NCBI GenBank assembly: GCA_964504565.1 | Contig: CAZDEY010000004.1 | Span: 242,398-306,397 of the forward strand | Length of the DNA stretch: 64,000 bases | Direction: 5' to 3' | DNA from: Cesiribacter sp964504565 | GTDB taxonomy: Bacteria; Bacteroidota; Bacteroidia; Cytophagales; Cyclobacteriaceae | In this document: positions 6,374-14,440 of the stretch, in pieces | Numbering within the stretch: the first letter of the stretch is position 1 | Layout of the letters: each line of letters starts with the position of its first letter | Made by a program: the position numbers and the translations under genes | The notes under the pieces: generated by a model | Databases searched by the model: none | What the model saw: only the letters and a program-made list of their open reading frames with translations | What the model was told of the DNA's origin: nothing

Positions 6374-6996
6374 ATCGCATCCTCAAGAAGTTGCATTACG
6401 CGCGTGGTCTGCTTGTTAATCTGCCGGGGCGTGCAGCGTAGCACCCGCCAGCCTAAGAGCGTGGCGGTGTTGTACTTTTCCATGTCAGCCAAGAACCCTT
6501 TAGGCTGGGTATGCCGCCCGCCGCTGTGTACGCCGCCTTCTACCTCCAGGGCTATTCGGTGTTCCGGGATAGCCAGGTCAAGCTTCCAGCGGCGCGTAGG
6601 GTGAAACCGGTGCTCGGCTACGACCGCTACACCCAGCTCCTGGCTGAACAGCTTGGCGTAGTAGCGGGTATTGGTTTCAGGTTGGGGTAGCTTGGTTTTA
6701 GCGACCTTGCCTTTACCAGCCTTAGCCCTACCACCACCGGCGGTACGCTTACCGGCCTTACCAGCCTTACCCCCCTTAGCCGGTAATTTACCACTACCCC
6801 CGTATAGGGGGTTAGGGGGGTGGGTTGTATACCCCCCTTTAGGGGGGGATATACAAACCCCCCCACCGTTGTACCCCTTAGTAGGGTTATTAGGGGTAGT
6901 ACGGAAATCTATTTCCGTAGCAGGGGTAAAATAGCCCGTTAGCGGGGCGATGCTTTCAGGTAAGGTGTTTGTACTATATAGGGTATTAAAGTTCAT
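6355..6996 (-). CDS. PD-(D/E)XK-type endonuclease with a low-complexity N-terminus
   Basis: A 213-residue protein. The C-terminal 100 residues look like a restriction-endonuclease-fold nuclease of the DUF559/Vsr-like kind: RRWKLDLAIPEHRIALEVEGGVH gives the D...ExE pattern expected of a PD-(D/E)XK active site. This is followed by a KGFLADMEKYNTATLLGWRVLR helix-strand pair as in Vsr/DUF559. The N-terminal 100 residues are low complexity (PPNPLYGG, then a K/G/A-rich basic stretch) and are encoded partly by a C/G-run palindrome at 6797-6864, probably an insertion. It could process phage replication or recombination intermediates. Confidence 0.65.
   Translation of the reverse strand: MNFNTLYSTNTLPESIAPLTGYFTPATEIDFRTTPNNPTKGYNGGGVCISPPKGGYTTHPPNPLYGGSGKLPAKGGKAGKAGKRTAGGGRAKAGKGKVAKTKLPQPETNTRYYAKLFSQELGVAVVAEHRFHPTRRWKLDLAIPEHRIALEVEGGVHSGGRHTQPKGFLADMEKYNTATLLGWRVLRCTPRQINKQTTRVMQLLEDAIWKAPT
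6797..6864. repeat. C/G-run palindromic element inside the nuclease gene
   Basis: Two nested hairpins are visible. A small one has five C (6797-6801) and five G (6807-6811) around GTATA. A larger one has arms 6815-6837 and 6842-6864 with runs of six or seven G/C and matching GTTGTAT / ATACAAAC parts. It is read in frame as PPKGG/PPNPLYGG-type peptide. C-run palindromes of this kind are often dispersed repeats in bacterial genomes. Here it extends a non-catalytic part of the protein. Confidence 0.7.
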
Positions 6997-7014
6997 TACA
7001 ATTAATGTTAATAG

Positions 7015-8144
7015 TTAAAATGGGGTATATTTATTGATGTTCGACCCTAACCAGTAGCGCACATCGGCACTGTTGGTTCCCGGCCCCCGGTTAGTCCGTA
7101 GCAGGGCGGCCCCTAGTAGCCGGTTGCTGGCATCCTGCCGCAGGCTGTCGTAGGCTACCTCCGGTTTTAGCGTGTCGCGTAAGCCGTCCAGTACCTGCTG
7201 CCACTTGAAGGGCTTTTGGCCGTTGTGGGCGTAGAGGGTTTTAAGGGCGCGGGTTAGTTCCTCATCGTTGACATCGTCCAACCCCCGTTTCTTAGGCCGC
7301 CCGGCCTTACCCTTTTTAGGGTCGGGGATTTCGTACTCGCTGTCAATTTCCAGGCTTAAATCGCCGCGCTGCCGAATGCCGAAAGCGGCAAAGGGTTTAT
7401 CTCGCATATCACCGGGGCTTACCAGGCTCCANNNNNNNNNNCCGGCTTTTCCGTCCTGAATACGCTCTCTACCTTGTTTACCAGTTCGGTGCCTATATGA
7501 CCGCGCGCGCTGGCGTTGTGCTTGTTTTCGTGCAGTACCAGGCTTATATGGCAGTCGTATTCGGTACTCCAGCGCATCAGCTTGGTTATTACCTCGCTGC
7601 ATTCGCCCATGTCGTTAATGTCGGTTAGCAGGTCGCGGACCCCGTCCACCAAAGCCCAGCCGGGGCGGTGTTCTTTCAGCCCGGCCTCTACCATTTGCAG
7701 TCGTTCCTGCGGCCCCCACTCCCGCAGGCGGTAGGCTTCCAGTCCGGGCGGGTTGGTCTTTAAACCAAACCCGGCCAATGCCACGGCCCTTTCTAAAAAC
7801 TTCTGGTTATGCCAGGCCCCCTGTTCAGTGTCAAAAGCTACTACCGGACGGGTGCGGGGAAGGTGGCACTGTACGCCGAATACGTCGGCTCCTTCCTCTA
7901 CCAAAGCCGCCGCCAGCATCAGGCAGCAAACCAGGCTTTTCCGGCTTTTAGCCTTACCTAGCATTAGGCTTAGGTTGCCCCGCGTGGCCACGTTCACCGG
8001 GCGGCCATCAACGGCAAAACTGAACGCTACCGGCGGGGCCTCGATAGGCTGGCTTAAATCAACCCGGCTATCTTTTAGGGCCTGTAGCGGGTCAAACTTA
8101 GGTCGCAGGGGGCTTACTTCAAGGTTAAATCTAGGTTCTATCAT
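7015..8144 (-). CDS. RepA-like AAA ATPase (replicative helicase-type), broken by an assembly gap
   Basis: Two frames on either side of ten N (7432-7441) read as one protein. The N-terminal part (start 8144) has a Walker A-like LMLGKAKSRKS, a VVAFDTEQG strand, Walker B-like WALVDGVRDLL and a sensor-like HISLVLHENKHN: the AAA_25/RepA-type RecA-fold ATPase. After the gap the frame continues (SLVSPGDMRDKPFAAFG...) into a basic linker (KKGKAGRPKKRG) and a small C-terminal helical domain ending at 7015. As given, the two halves are out of frame by one base, which is expected if the N count is arbitrary. It likely loads or drives phage DNA replication with the primase just upstream. Confidence 0.75.
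7432..7441. other. Assembly gap (10 N)
   Basis: Ten undetermined bases join two contigs within the ATPase gene. The true length is unknown, so the apparent frameshift here should not be read as a mutation. Confidence 0.98.
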
Positions 8145-8146
8145 GG

Positions 8147-9451
8147 CTACCCCTCCCCGTTAGTTAGTAGCCCAATTGTAGCCTTTAGGGCCGCAACTCT
8201 AGCTCTTAGTTCGGAAGCCGCCCTGTTAGCATCTTGCTGTGATTTAAGGGCAAAGGATACCACTTGCGCACTGGCGTGGGTAAACTTATCTATCTGCTCA
8301 ATTAGCTCGTTTATGCTGCGTAGTTCTTCTAGTTTGGCGGCGGTGGGATTGCTTAATCGTCTCAAATAATTAGCGCGTCGCTCCAGGTAATTTATGTTCT
8401 GCCTAATAGCATCATACGCCAGCCTATATTTGGCTTCGTACCTTTTAACATCATCGGCGGCGGCGGTTACTACTTCCGGGCAGTTACGGTAAACAGGTTT
8501 AGCAACTTTTAAAGCTTGGTTGAAACCTTGTTTGGCAAAATCAGGGTTAGCTAATAGTTCATCGGCTATATCCCAACCGGTAGGGCGGTGCTTAAATAAA
8601 TTTAGGCTGGCGATTGAGGTAGTATCCTCGCGCATTTCGGCCAAGCGGTGCAGCCACTGCACTGTTTTGCTTTTTTCGTAGCCGGCCTCATCATTATCAA
8701 CTAAGTTATAAATCCGGCCCCGGTACCCGGTAAATAAACTAAACTGGCTGAATGTAAGGCCGCTGTTGCCGCCGGTGGCAAGCCAATTCCACTGCGGCAA
8801 AAAGAAGGCCCCAATTACGGCTGACTTTTCGCTTTCAACTACTAGCGTATCTTTTGAGGGCTCAAACAGATGTTCACCAAAAAAGCAGCGCTCGAATTTG
8901 TAGTAATCCTGCCAGTCATCTAATTCAGAACCTTTTAACAGCCCTTCACTTTGGATATAAGATTTCCCCAGGTAAAAAGGGTAATCGTACTTGCCTTTAA
9001 GGCGCTTAAGTTCAGTGTTATAGGGTATGAATTTAGCATTAATAGGGCCGGTCCCGTCTTGAATTATAAATACAGTATACCGGTTCATTGAGCCAACGCC
9101 CCAAGAGTTTAAGAAACCAGGCTCGGCTCCTATTTTTCTTAACCCTCTTGAAAAATTATCCTGCGGGCTGAAAAGCCAACCGCTAACGTAGCTTTCATTT
9201 GGTTTAATTACTGCAGGTTCTATTACAGGGGCAGGCGTTGTCGGGGTTACAACTGTATCATAACTGCTATTATCTGACCACGGGGAAAGAAAGTAGACAC
9301 AGTTATTATCCCTATCGCACCGACCGTAGCGGGTTTCGTCTACGTATTCTTTGGTCGCGCTCACCTGAAATGCTACAAATGTTTTTCTTCCGCAGCCGGG
9401 GCATAAATGTTTCTTGCTACTTTTATCTAATTGGTATTTATACTCGCTCAT
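8147..9451 (-). CDS. Phage DNA primase-like protein (zinc finger plus TOPRIM)
   Basis: A 434-residue protein with an N-terminal zinc-binding module (CPGCGRKTFVAF at 18-29, then GRCDRDNNC) and a central TOPRIM-like core: TLVVESEKSAVIGAF, an ATGGNSG turn, then YNLVDNDEAGYEK supplying the second acidic motif. The C-terminal 130 residues are helical and probably coiled-coil. This arrangement matches DUF6371/CHC2-type primases of Bacteroidota mobile elements. It would make primers for phage replication. The start overlaps the upstream helicase stop by 4 nt and the ATPase gene follows after 2 nt, forming a primase-ATPase pair. Confidence 0.75.
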   Translation of the reverse strand: MSEYKYQLDKSSKKHLCPGCGRKTFVAFQVSATKEYVDETRYGRCDRDNNCVYFLSPWSDNSSYDTVVTPTTPAPVIEPAVIKPNESYVSGWLFSPQDNFSRGLRKIGAEPGFLNSWGVGSMNRYTVFIIQDGTGPINAKFIPYNTELKRLKGKYDYPFYLGKSYIQSEGLLKGSELDDWQDYYKFERCFFGEHLFEPSKDTLVVESEKSAVIGAFFLPQWNWLATGGNSGLTFSQFSLFTGYRGRIYNLVDNDEAGYEKSKTVQWLHRLAEMREDTTSIASLNLFKHRPTGWDIADELLANPDFAKQGFNQALKVAKPVYRNCPEVVTAAADDVKRYEAKYRLAYDAIRQNINYLERRANYLRRLSNPTAAKLEELRSINELIEQIDKFTHASAQVVSFALKSQQDANRAASELRARVAALKATIGLLTNGEG

Positions 9452-10932
9452 ACTTCCTCCTTTGCTAATACATGGTTGACCCAGCCGGGGCGGTAGCCTT
9501 TTAGCTTGGCGTATTCTTCCAGGGCCTCTCGGCCTCGTTCTTTTAGTTTATGCTCCACCCACTTAGGGCGGTACCCCCTGGCGCGCTGTGCGAACATTAA
9601 TTCACGCACGCTCATGCGCTCGTAAGGCTTAAATAAATCGTACTGTAACAGGTCGTCGGTTATCTCCAGCAGTTGCGTTGCGGGGCCTTCATCGAAAGGT
9701 TTCGGGGTGGTTGTTTTAGGCTCCGGTTCCGGGAATACGTGTCCGCACTCCGGGCAAACAGGTAGCCCCGGGGTTATGACCGCCCAGCATTCACCGCACA
9801 TACTAAGCCGCTCCTCTTTTTCGCTTTCTTCGCGGTCGCGGTCGCGCCCTAAACCCGGCGGGTTATGGAACATATCCGTCCATGGGTGGTCAGCCTGCCA
9901 GCGGCCGTGCTCGTTGAAATTGCCGCCCATGTCCAGTATGATAAAATCTTCTTTGCCGGGGTAGGGGCGGCTGCCGCGACCGCATATTTGCAGGTACAGC
10001 GGTAGGCTTTTAGTGGCGCGGTTTAGAATTATGCAGCTAATGCTAGGCTCATCAAAACCGGTCGTAAATACCCCTACATTGCACAGGATTTGAAACTGCC
10101 CACTGCGGAAGTCGCTAAGAATCTTTTTGCGTTCATCGGCCGGCGTTTCGCCGTCCACGTGCGCCGCCGTAATGCCTGCCGCCCGTAAAGCCTCTACCGT
10201 TGCCAGGCTATGGGCCACGTTCACGTTAAAGCACATGGCGCGCCGACCGCTGGCTAACTTTTTATAGTTATCAATCAGGCCGCTATAGACTTTATTTTGC
10301 CCGAAGTGCTCAAGCTGGCTTTCGTCGGTATACTCGCCACGCTTAGTTTTTAGCTGCTTTACCGTATGTTCCGGGCCGAACGTGCGCGCTTTGACCAGGT
10401 AGCCCTCCTGAATTAATTGGCCAATGCTAACCGGCTCTACAATATCCTCATAGAGTGTATTTAGGGGGTTAGTCTTACTACTGGCTAAGGGCGTGGCGGT
10501 GGCACCGACTATAAAGGAATCAGGAAACCGCTCAATTACTTTTCTAAAATTCCCTTTGTGCGCCTCGTCTACAATTATTAGCGAGATATGCCCTAACGCC
10601 TGGGTAAAGCTTGGTTTGTTCAGGCGGCGGTTTATGGTTTCCACCATCGCCACGTAACAGCGGCTATGAGTAAAGCGGCGGTTCTTTGGGTTTATTAGGG
10701 CGGGTTCTAAGCCCGCCCTAACTAAAGCCCCGCCAGCCTGGCTAAGCAATTCCGTGCGGTCGGTAAGGATTAGCACTTTCCCGCCTTTCGCCACCGTACG
10801 GGCGGCTAAGGCCGAAAAGGTAACGGTTTTACCGCTTCCGGTGGGCTTACAAAGTACTATGCGCTTTACGCCCGCCGCGAATTTTACGCGCAATGCTTCA
10901 ATAGCTTGTTCTTGGTACCAGCGTAGTTGCAT
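9448..10932 (-). CDS. DEAH-box SF2 helicase with C-terminal zinc ribbon
   Basis: A 494-residue SF2 helicase: MQLRWYQEQA Q-motif region, Walker A PTGSGKT (30-36), Walker B DEAH (about 131-134), motif III GATATP, motif V region GFDEPSIS and motif VI QICGRGSR. A four-cysteine zinc ribbon (CGEC...CPECGHVF) follows at about 385-410, then two basic helical repeats (GYRPKWVEHKLKERG / GYRPGWVNHVLAKE). It is related to phage UvsW/SSL2-type helicases used in replication, branch migration or recombination-dependent restart. It overlaps the primase gene by 4 nt. Confidence 0.85.
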   Translation of the reverse strand: MQLRWYQEQAIEALRVKFAAGVKRIVLCKPTGSGKTVTFSALAARTVAKGGKVLILTDRTELLSQAGGALVRAGLEPALINPKNRRFTHSRCYVAMVETINRRLNKPSFTQALGHISLIIVDEAHKGNFRKVIERFPDSFIVGATATPLASSKTNPLNTLYEDIVEPVSIGQLIQEGYLVKARTFGPEHTVKQLKTKRGEYTDESQLEHFGQNKVYSGLIDNYKKLASGRRAMCFNVNVAHSLATVEALRAAGITAAHVDGETPADERKKILSDFRSGQFQILCNVGVFTTGFDEPSISCIILNRATKSLPLYLQICGRGSRPYPGKEDFIILDMGGNFNEHGRWQADHPWTDMFHNPPGLGRDRDREESEKEERLSMCGECWAVITPGLPVCPECGHVFPEPEPKTTTPKPFDEGPATQLLEITDDLLQYDLFKPYERMSVRELMFAQRARGYRPKWVEHKLKERGREALEEYAKLKGYRPGWVNHVLAKEEV

Positions 10933-10940
10933 AGTATAGA

Positions 10941-11150
10941 TTAGTTATAAACCCCGGCTTCTAACAGGGCGGCGTAGAGTTTGCCGGTTAATTGGTCGGC
11001 TTCATCCTTAGCCTCGCGGTACCATTGCCAATGTTGCGGGGTATTGGTTTTTTGTGCCTTATCCCGCGCCCGCAAAGCCATGTAGTTAAGGCGCGCGCTT
11101 TCTTTCAGCGCCTCGAGTACGCTTTCTGGTTGGTTTATATCAAATTGCAT
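10941..11150 (-). CDS. Hypothetical small phage protein
   Basis: A 69-residue, mostly helical protein (SVLEALKESARLNYMALRARDKAQ...). It lies 8 nt upstream of the helicase and its start base is shared with the stop of the next gene upstream, so it is in the same transcript. There is no recognisable motif. Confidence 0.55.
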   Translation of the reverse strand: MQFDINQPESVLEALKESARLNYMALRARDKAQKTNTPQHWQWYREAKDEADQLTGKLYAALLEAGVYN

Positions 11151-11347
11151 TAGGCGGCTGATTTAGGGGCGTTTTGGGTAGGTTCTAATTCCAGGTAAGG
11201 GGTCAGGCGGTTACGCCCTAAGTACTGCACGGTTTCGGCTACCGAATCAGGGCGACTAAAAAGCTCCTCAATCAAGGCGGTAGTGTCTATTTCCTTAATA
11301 ATATCGCTAATTTCAATATCAACGGTAGTTGTTATAATATGGCTCAT
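11150..11347 (-). CDS. Hypothetical small phage protein
   Basis: A 65-residue acidic protein (MSHIITTTVDIEISDIIKEIDTTALIEELF...). Its translation start and 5' leader (11341-11370) are identical over 30 bp to those of the pentapeptide-repeat gene at 11868. There is no domain match. Confidence 0.55.
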   Translation of the reverse strand: MSHIITTTVDIEISDIIKEIDTTALIEELFSRPDSVAETVQYLGRNRLTPYLELEPTQNAPKSAA

Positions 11348-11370
11348 ACGGTATTTACGTTAGGGTTAGG
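11341..11370. repeat. 30-bp direct repeat, copy 1
   Basis: Identical to 11862-11891. On the - strand it covers the 5' leader, ATG and second codon of the 65-residue gene. The two copies frame the pentapeptide-repeat gene. Confidence 0.9.
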
Positions 11371-11394
11371 CAAATTTTTTTTAAAAAAATCACA

Positions 11395-11868
11395 CTAGGG
11401 TTTCAATTGCTCATACATTATATCAATGGCTTTCGCGTAGGTAGATTCTTCACCATACTTTTTGACCACCGCTTCTTTAGTTTCTTCGTAAGCACCCCAA
11501 TGGCATCCGGCCTGGAACATTACCTTTTTTTCGTGCTGTATAGCATATACAATTCGTTTTTCATTACCGATAGGGCCGATTCCTATTATTTTGTTGCAGC
11601 CGCGTAGGTCGCAGCCGCTTAGGTTGCAGCCGCGTAGGTTGCTGCCGCTTAGGTTGCTGCCGCGTAGGTTGCTGCCGCTTAGGTTGCAGCCGCGTAGGTT
11701 GCAGCCGCGTAGGTTGCAGTAGCGTAGGTTGCAGTAGCGTAGGTTGCTGCCGCTTAGGTCGCAGCCGCTTAGGTTGCAGTAGCTTAGGTCGGCACGTTCG
11801 CCGCCTTCTTTGTCATGTAGCCAAAGCTGGTGCTTGTCTAGGATTTCTTTAATTTCTTCGGGGCTCAT
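11395..11868 (-). CDS. Pentapeptide-repeat protein
   Basis: A 157-residue protein. Residues about 25-95 are a run of pentapeptides of the form N/D-L-[SR]-G/Y-[CS] (NLSGC, NLRGS, NLRYC), which fold as a right-handed quadrilateral beta-helix. The C-terminal 60 residues (GNEKRIVYAIQHEKKVMFQAGCHWG...) form a small cap domain seen after such repeats in other phage and bacterial proteins. The DNA itself is a 15-bp tandem repeat. Functions in this family include DNA mimicry of gyrase substrates, but nothing here proves that. The gene is framed by 30-bp direct repeats, suggesting acquisition as a cassette. Confidence 0.85.
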   Translation of the reverse strand: MSPEEIKEILDKHQLWLHDKEGGERADLSYCNLSGCDLSGSNLRYCNLRYCNLRGCNLRGCNLSGSNLRGSNLSGSNLRGCNLSGCDLRGCNKIIGIGPIGNEKRIVYAIQHEKKVMFQAGCHWGAYEETKEAVVKKYGEESTYAKAIDIMYEQLKP

Positions 11869-11891
11869 ACGGTATTTACGTTAGGGTTAGG
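11862..11891. repeat. 30-bp direct repeat, copy 2
   Basis: Identical to 11341-11370. On the - strand it covers the leader and start codon of the pentapeptide-repeat gene. The sequences flanking the two copies diverge immediately apart from AT-rich tails. Confidence 0.9.
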
Positions 11892-11900
11892 TAAAAATTT

Positions 11901-12920
11901 TTAGGCTGTTTGCGCGGCCTGCTTTAGCTCTTTTAGCGTTTTAATGGCCTTAGCAATTGTCCGCGCCGCTTGGTCAGCATTCATTCCCGGCATGGCCTTT
12001 ACAGTGGCCTCGCGCTTATCCTTTGGGAACATCGGGTTATTAATGGTCGTTAGTAGAATTTCCTGCTGGTCGGGTGTTATGGCCAGCCCCCCGGCGGGTT
12101 CATCTTCCCAGGGCAATGGCTGGCCGTCGTCGGCCGGGTTTTCCTTTAGGAATTCCGGGAGTTCACCTTCCGGCTCCGGCTCTTTAGCTACAGTAGTTCG
12201 TTCGGCTATTTTCTGTCTAACGCTGTCTATAACCTCTACTATCCGTTCCCGGCTAAACGTGTTGATTTTCTCAATAAATTTATTTTTCTCCGCGCTGGTT
12301 ATGACCGGTTCATTAAGCAGTAATAATAGCTCGGTTTTCTGTTTTATGGTAGCCGGTTCGGCCGGGGCTTTTTCGATTGCCGGCGGGGGTTCCGGGGTAG
12401 GGGGCAGGGCTTTCGCGGCCTTACCCTCTATCTTATCGCGCACCAGTTCCATTTCTTCCGCTGGGGTGGGGCTAAACCCGGCTAGCTTAATAACCGGGGC
12501 CAGTAGCAGCCTAAACGCCTTACCTACGGCCCGGGTCTGGCTCATACTGCTAATGGTAAATTCATCCCAGTATTTAGCCTTTTTCTCGGCATTAGTACAA
12601 ACCGCCATACCGGCCCCTACGGTTAGCCCGTTTTGGGCATCGAAAAGCTCAATAAAAGATTGGTAGGCCACCTCGCCGTTATCGCGGGGCAGGCGCTGGC
12701 AACTCTTTAAAACCGGGTAGATGTTGCACCGCGCACCGGCGTACTGCCAGGCTTCGACCTGCACGTGGTTATTATTCCCTATTTTGGTGTAAAGCTCCTT
12801 TTCGCTTATAAACTTGCGGAGCTCCTCACTTAGGGCAAACAGGTGGCTTTGGTCAAATAGGTTGAAAGCGCGCGGATTTTCCCGCGCGGCTTTCTCCTTA
12901 GAGGTTAGCTGCTTACCCAA
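11901..12920 (-). CDS. Probable phage recombination/ssDNA-annealing protein
   Basis: A 339-residue protein. The N-terminal half has the pattern KELYTKIGNNNHVQVEAWQYAGA...EFTISSMSQTRAVGKAFR, which recalls the Y/HVxVEGWQ.AG and QTRA..RA.R blocks of a widespread phage protein group thought to include Erf/Sak-type annealing proteins. The C-terminal half is a proline/glutamate-rich linker followed by two helical segments that resemble each other (KQKTELLLLLNEPVIT... and DQQEILLTTINNPMFP...). It lies in the early block with helicase and nuclease genes, which fits a recombination role. The family assignment is by pattern only. Confidence 0.5.
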   Translation of the reverse strand: MGKQLTSKEKAARENPRAFNLFDQSHLFALSEELRKFISEKELYTKIGNNNHVQVEAWQYAGARCNIYPVLKSCQRLPRDNGEVAYQSFIELFDAQNGLTVGAGMAVCTNAEKKAKYWDEFTISSMSQTRAVGKAFRLLLAPVIKLAGFSPTPAEEMELVRDKIEGKAAKALPPTPEPPPAIEKAPAEPATIKQKTELLLLLNEPVITSAEKNKFIEKINTFSRERIVEVIDSVRQKIAERTTVAKEPEPEGELPEFLKENPADDGQPLPWEDEPAGGLAITPDQQEILLTTINNPMFPKDKREATVKAMPGMNADQAARTIAKAIKTLKELKQAAQTA

Positions 12921-13383
12921 CTTCTACCCCCTTTTCTAGGCGTTCTTTTAGGGCTTCAAATTCTTCGTCGCTGGCCTCGATTCCTTTTATAGACAGGTCA
13001 TACCCCATTTCATCGCCGTTTCTAGTATCACGGTCGGGCTTAACGGTTAAGCTAATCTTAGGGTATAGGTATACGCCCTTAAGTAGGCCGCGCATTACAA
13101 ATTCTTTGCTTGCCTCTTTAGTATTGCTTTGCGCATCACGTAAGGTAAAGAGGTACGTTTGCATGGCGGCGGTGTGTTCCTCCAGGCTTTCGCACAACCC
13201 GGCCACGTAGGGGAAGCCGTGCGCGCTACTAATTACAGTATTCTCAACCGGGTTATAAAACCGGTTAATCTGCCGGGTAATAATTTCGGCTATGCCGTTC
13301 ATAATTTCCTGCCGGCGTTCAGTGCTTACCCCTAGTGCTAGAAAAGGGCATGCGCTGTCGGGGTTAGTTAGATGTAATTCCAT
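12913..13383 (-). CDS. Hypothetical phage protein, possible paralogue of its upstream neighbour
   Basis: A 156-residue soluble protein beginning MELHLTNPDSACPFLALGVSTERRQEI, with a C-terminal YDLSIKGIEASDEEF segment. The opening and overall layout resemble the neighbouring gene (INPNAENEMEAFGIDQSRL...). It overlaps the downstream recombination-like gene by 8 nt and shares one base with its upstream neighbour. No family is recognised. Confidence 0.55.
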   Translation of the reverse strand: MELHLTNPDSACPFLALGVSTERRQEIMNGIAEIITRQINRFYNPVENTVISSAHGFPYVAGLCESLEEHTAAMQTYLFTLRDAQSNTKEASKEFVMRGLLKGVYLYPKISLTVKPDRDTRNGDEMGYDLSIKGIEASDEEFEALKERLEKGVEVG

Positions 13384-13835
13384 TATTGCACCTCCTCCGT
13401 TTCTTGTACTTGGCTATACTCCCCGGTTTCGTAGTTGTACTTCACCGCCTCATTTCTACGGCCGCTCATTTCACTTAAATCGCGCCCCTTAAATGTGATA
13501 TCCCAGGAATCATACGTGCTAACCCCTTTTTCTTTTCTGCTACGGTGGTTCATTACCAACATTTGGGTTTTCATATCCTCTTTTAAGGCACATGCGTGGT
13601 GGGAAAAGCTAGTTAATAAATAGGCCACCTCATTCGCCGGAACCCCTACGCTTAATCGATGGTAGCTCGGCAAATAGTTAATTTCCTCTACGTTGGGGTT
13701 GAGCATACTTTCAACAAACCAAGCCCTTAAGGTTTCGGAAAGCTTTTCCTTAAGAGCAGGTAACCTGCTTTGGTCAATGCCGAAAGCTTCCATTTCATTT
13801 TCGGCGTTGGGATTGATTAGAATCTCAGTTTTCAT
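13383..13835 (-). CDS. Hypothetical phage protein
   Basis: A 150-residue protein (MKTEILINPNAENEMEAFGIDQSRL...). It has a helical N-terminal part, a middle rich in aromatic and histidine residues and a DSWDITFKGRDLSEM segment that matches the SLSIKGIEAS-type segment of the next gene in position. It is the first of four tightly packed genes (13835 to 11901), probably co-transcribed with them. Confidence 0.55.
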   Translation of the reverse strand: MKTEILINPNAENEMEAFGIDQSRLPALKEKLSETLRAWFVESMLNPNVEEINYLPSYHRLSVGVPANEVAYLLTSFSHHACALKEDMKTQMLVMNHRSRKEKGVSTYDSWDITFKGRDLSEMSGRRNEAVKYNYETGEYSQVQETEEVQ

Positions 13836-13862
13836 TTTTGTTGTGGGGTTAGGTAGTAAAAA

Positions 13863-14123
13863 TTAATTAGTGCGCTGTTTGCGCGTTAAGTAGGCATCAC
13901 AGGCACTTTGCCGGATGCGGTATTTATTCTTTCCGGCCAGGCCGTACTCAATCTTGTTGCTGCGGATTAAGGCCCATACGGTATCTACAGCCAGCTTCAT
14001 ATAAGCCGCCGCATCTTCACAGGTTAGCCAAGGGTCAGGCGTATACCATTTTAGCTTTTCAGCTACCGCCTCCCGCGTAATACGTTCCGCTAGTTCATCG
14101 GGTATTTCAATATTAATAGGCAT
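13863..14123 (-). CDS. Excisionase-like HTH DNA-binding protein
   Basis: An 86-residue protein with a helix_turn_helix_17 motif in its C-terminal half: WLTCEDAAAYMKLAVDTVWALIRSNKIEYGLAGKNKYRIRQSACDAYL. This has the usual two helices, wing and terminal helix. The fold is that of MerR-like excisionases and adaptor regulators. Its place at the start of the early region of a prophage fits an Xis or early regulator, but many such proteins are only transcription factors. Confidence 0.65.
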   Translation of the reverse strand: MPINIEIPDELAERITREAVAEKLKWYTPDPWLTCEDAAAYMKLAVDTVWALIRSNKIEYGLAGKNKYRIRQSACDAYLTRKQRTN

Positions 14124-14189
14124 AAAAATATATTTAGTATAAACATTTTTATACAGGCTTGCGTTAACGGTACTGTTTAGGTATAATTA

Positions 14190-14214
14190 CCGATACAACC
14201 GATACAACCGATAC
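14190..14214. repeat. 9-bp direct repeats (CCGATACAA)
   Basis: Two full tandem copies of CCGATACAA (14190-14198, 14199-14207) and a partial third (14208-14214) lie in the 100-nt gap between the HTH gene and the small gene ending at 14225. They could be regulator binding sites or iteron-like sites. Confidence 0.7.
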
Positions 14215-14224
14215 GTTTAAACTG

Positions 14225-14431
14225 TTAGGCGGCCTCGGGCTGTAGTACGCTACGGGTGAACTGAATGAGCGCAGCGCGGCAGGTGTCGCTAAAGTTGCGG
14301 TTCTGGCCGTCTTGTAGATTAAGCGTGGCGGCCGCGCGGCTAATGTCAGCTTTAAGGCTCTTAGGGGCCTTAAAGGCTATTAATTCGTCTAGTGGCTCCT
14401 CTTGTTCGGTACTGTGCTTGGTAGGATTCAT
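14225..14431 (-). CDS. Small DNA-binding-like phage protein (first early gene)
   Basis: Sixty-eight residues from the ATG at 14429-14431; the frame is open further upstream but that stretch covers the operator repeats. After a polar N-terminus the protein has LIAFKAPKSLKADISRAAATL...NFSDTCRAALIQF. That is a strand followed by two helices, the pattern of ribbon-helix-helix proteins. It is the first leftward gene, opposite the repressor, where cro-like or anti-repressor genes usually sit. Function is inferred from fold pattern and position. Confidence 0.5.
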   Translation of the reverse strand: MNPTKHSTEQEEPLDELIAFKAPKSLKADISRAAATLNLQDGQNRNFSDTCRAALIQFTRSVLQPEAA

Positions 14432-14440
14432 AATTGTAAA

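Noticed and set aside
6627..6934. Overlapping Pro/Leu/Val-rich frames on both strands around the C/G-run palindrome
   Set aside because: They result from the palindromic low-complexity DNA inside the nuclease gene.
7015..7602. Separate 195-residue protein downstream of the gap
   Set aside because: It runs into the N gap with no start of its own and continues the ATPase; its upstream part is a shadow frame.
11596..11790. 15-bp tandem repeat array that could be taken for a satellite or CRISPR-like array
   Set aside because: The repeats are in frame and encode the pentapeptide beta-helix; there are no unique spacers.
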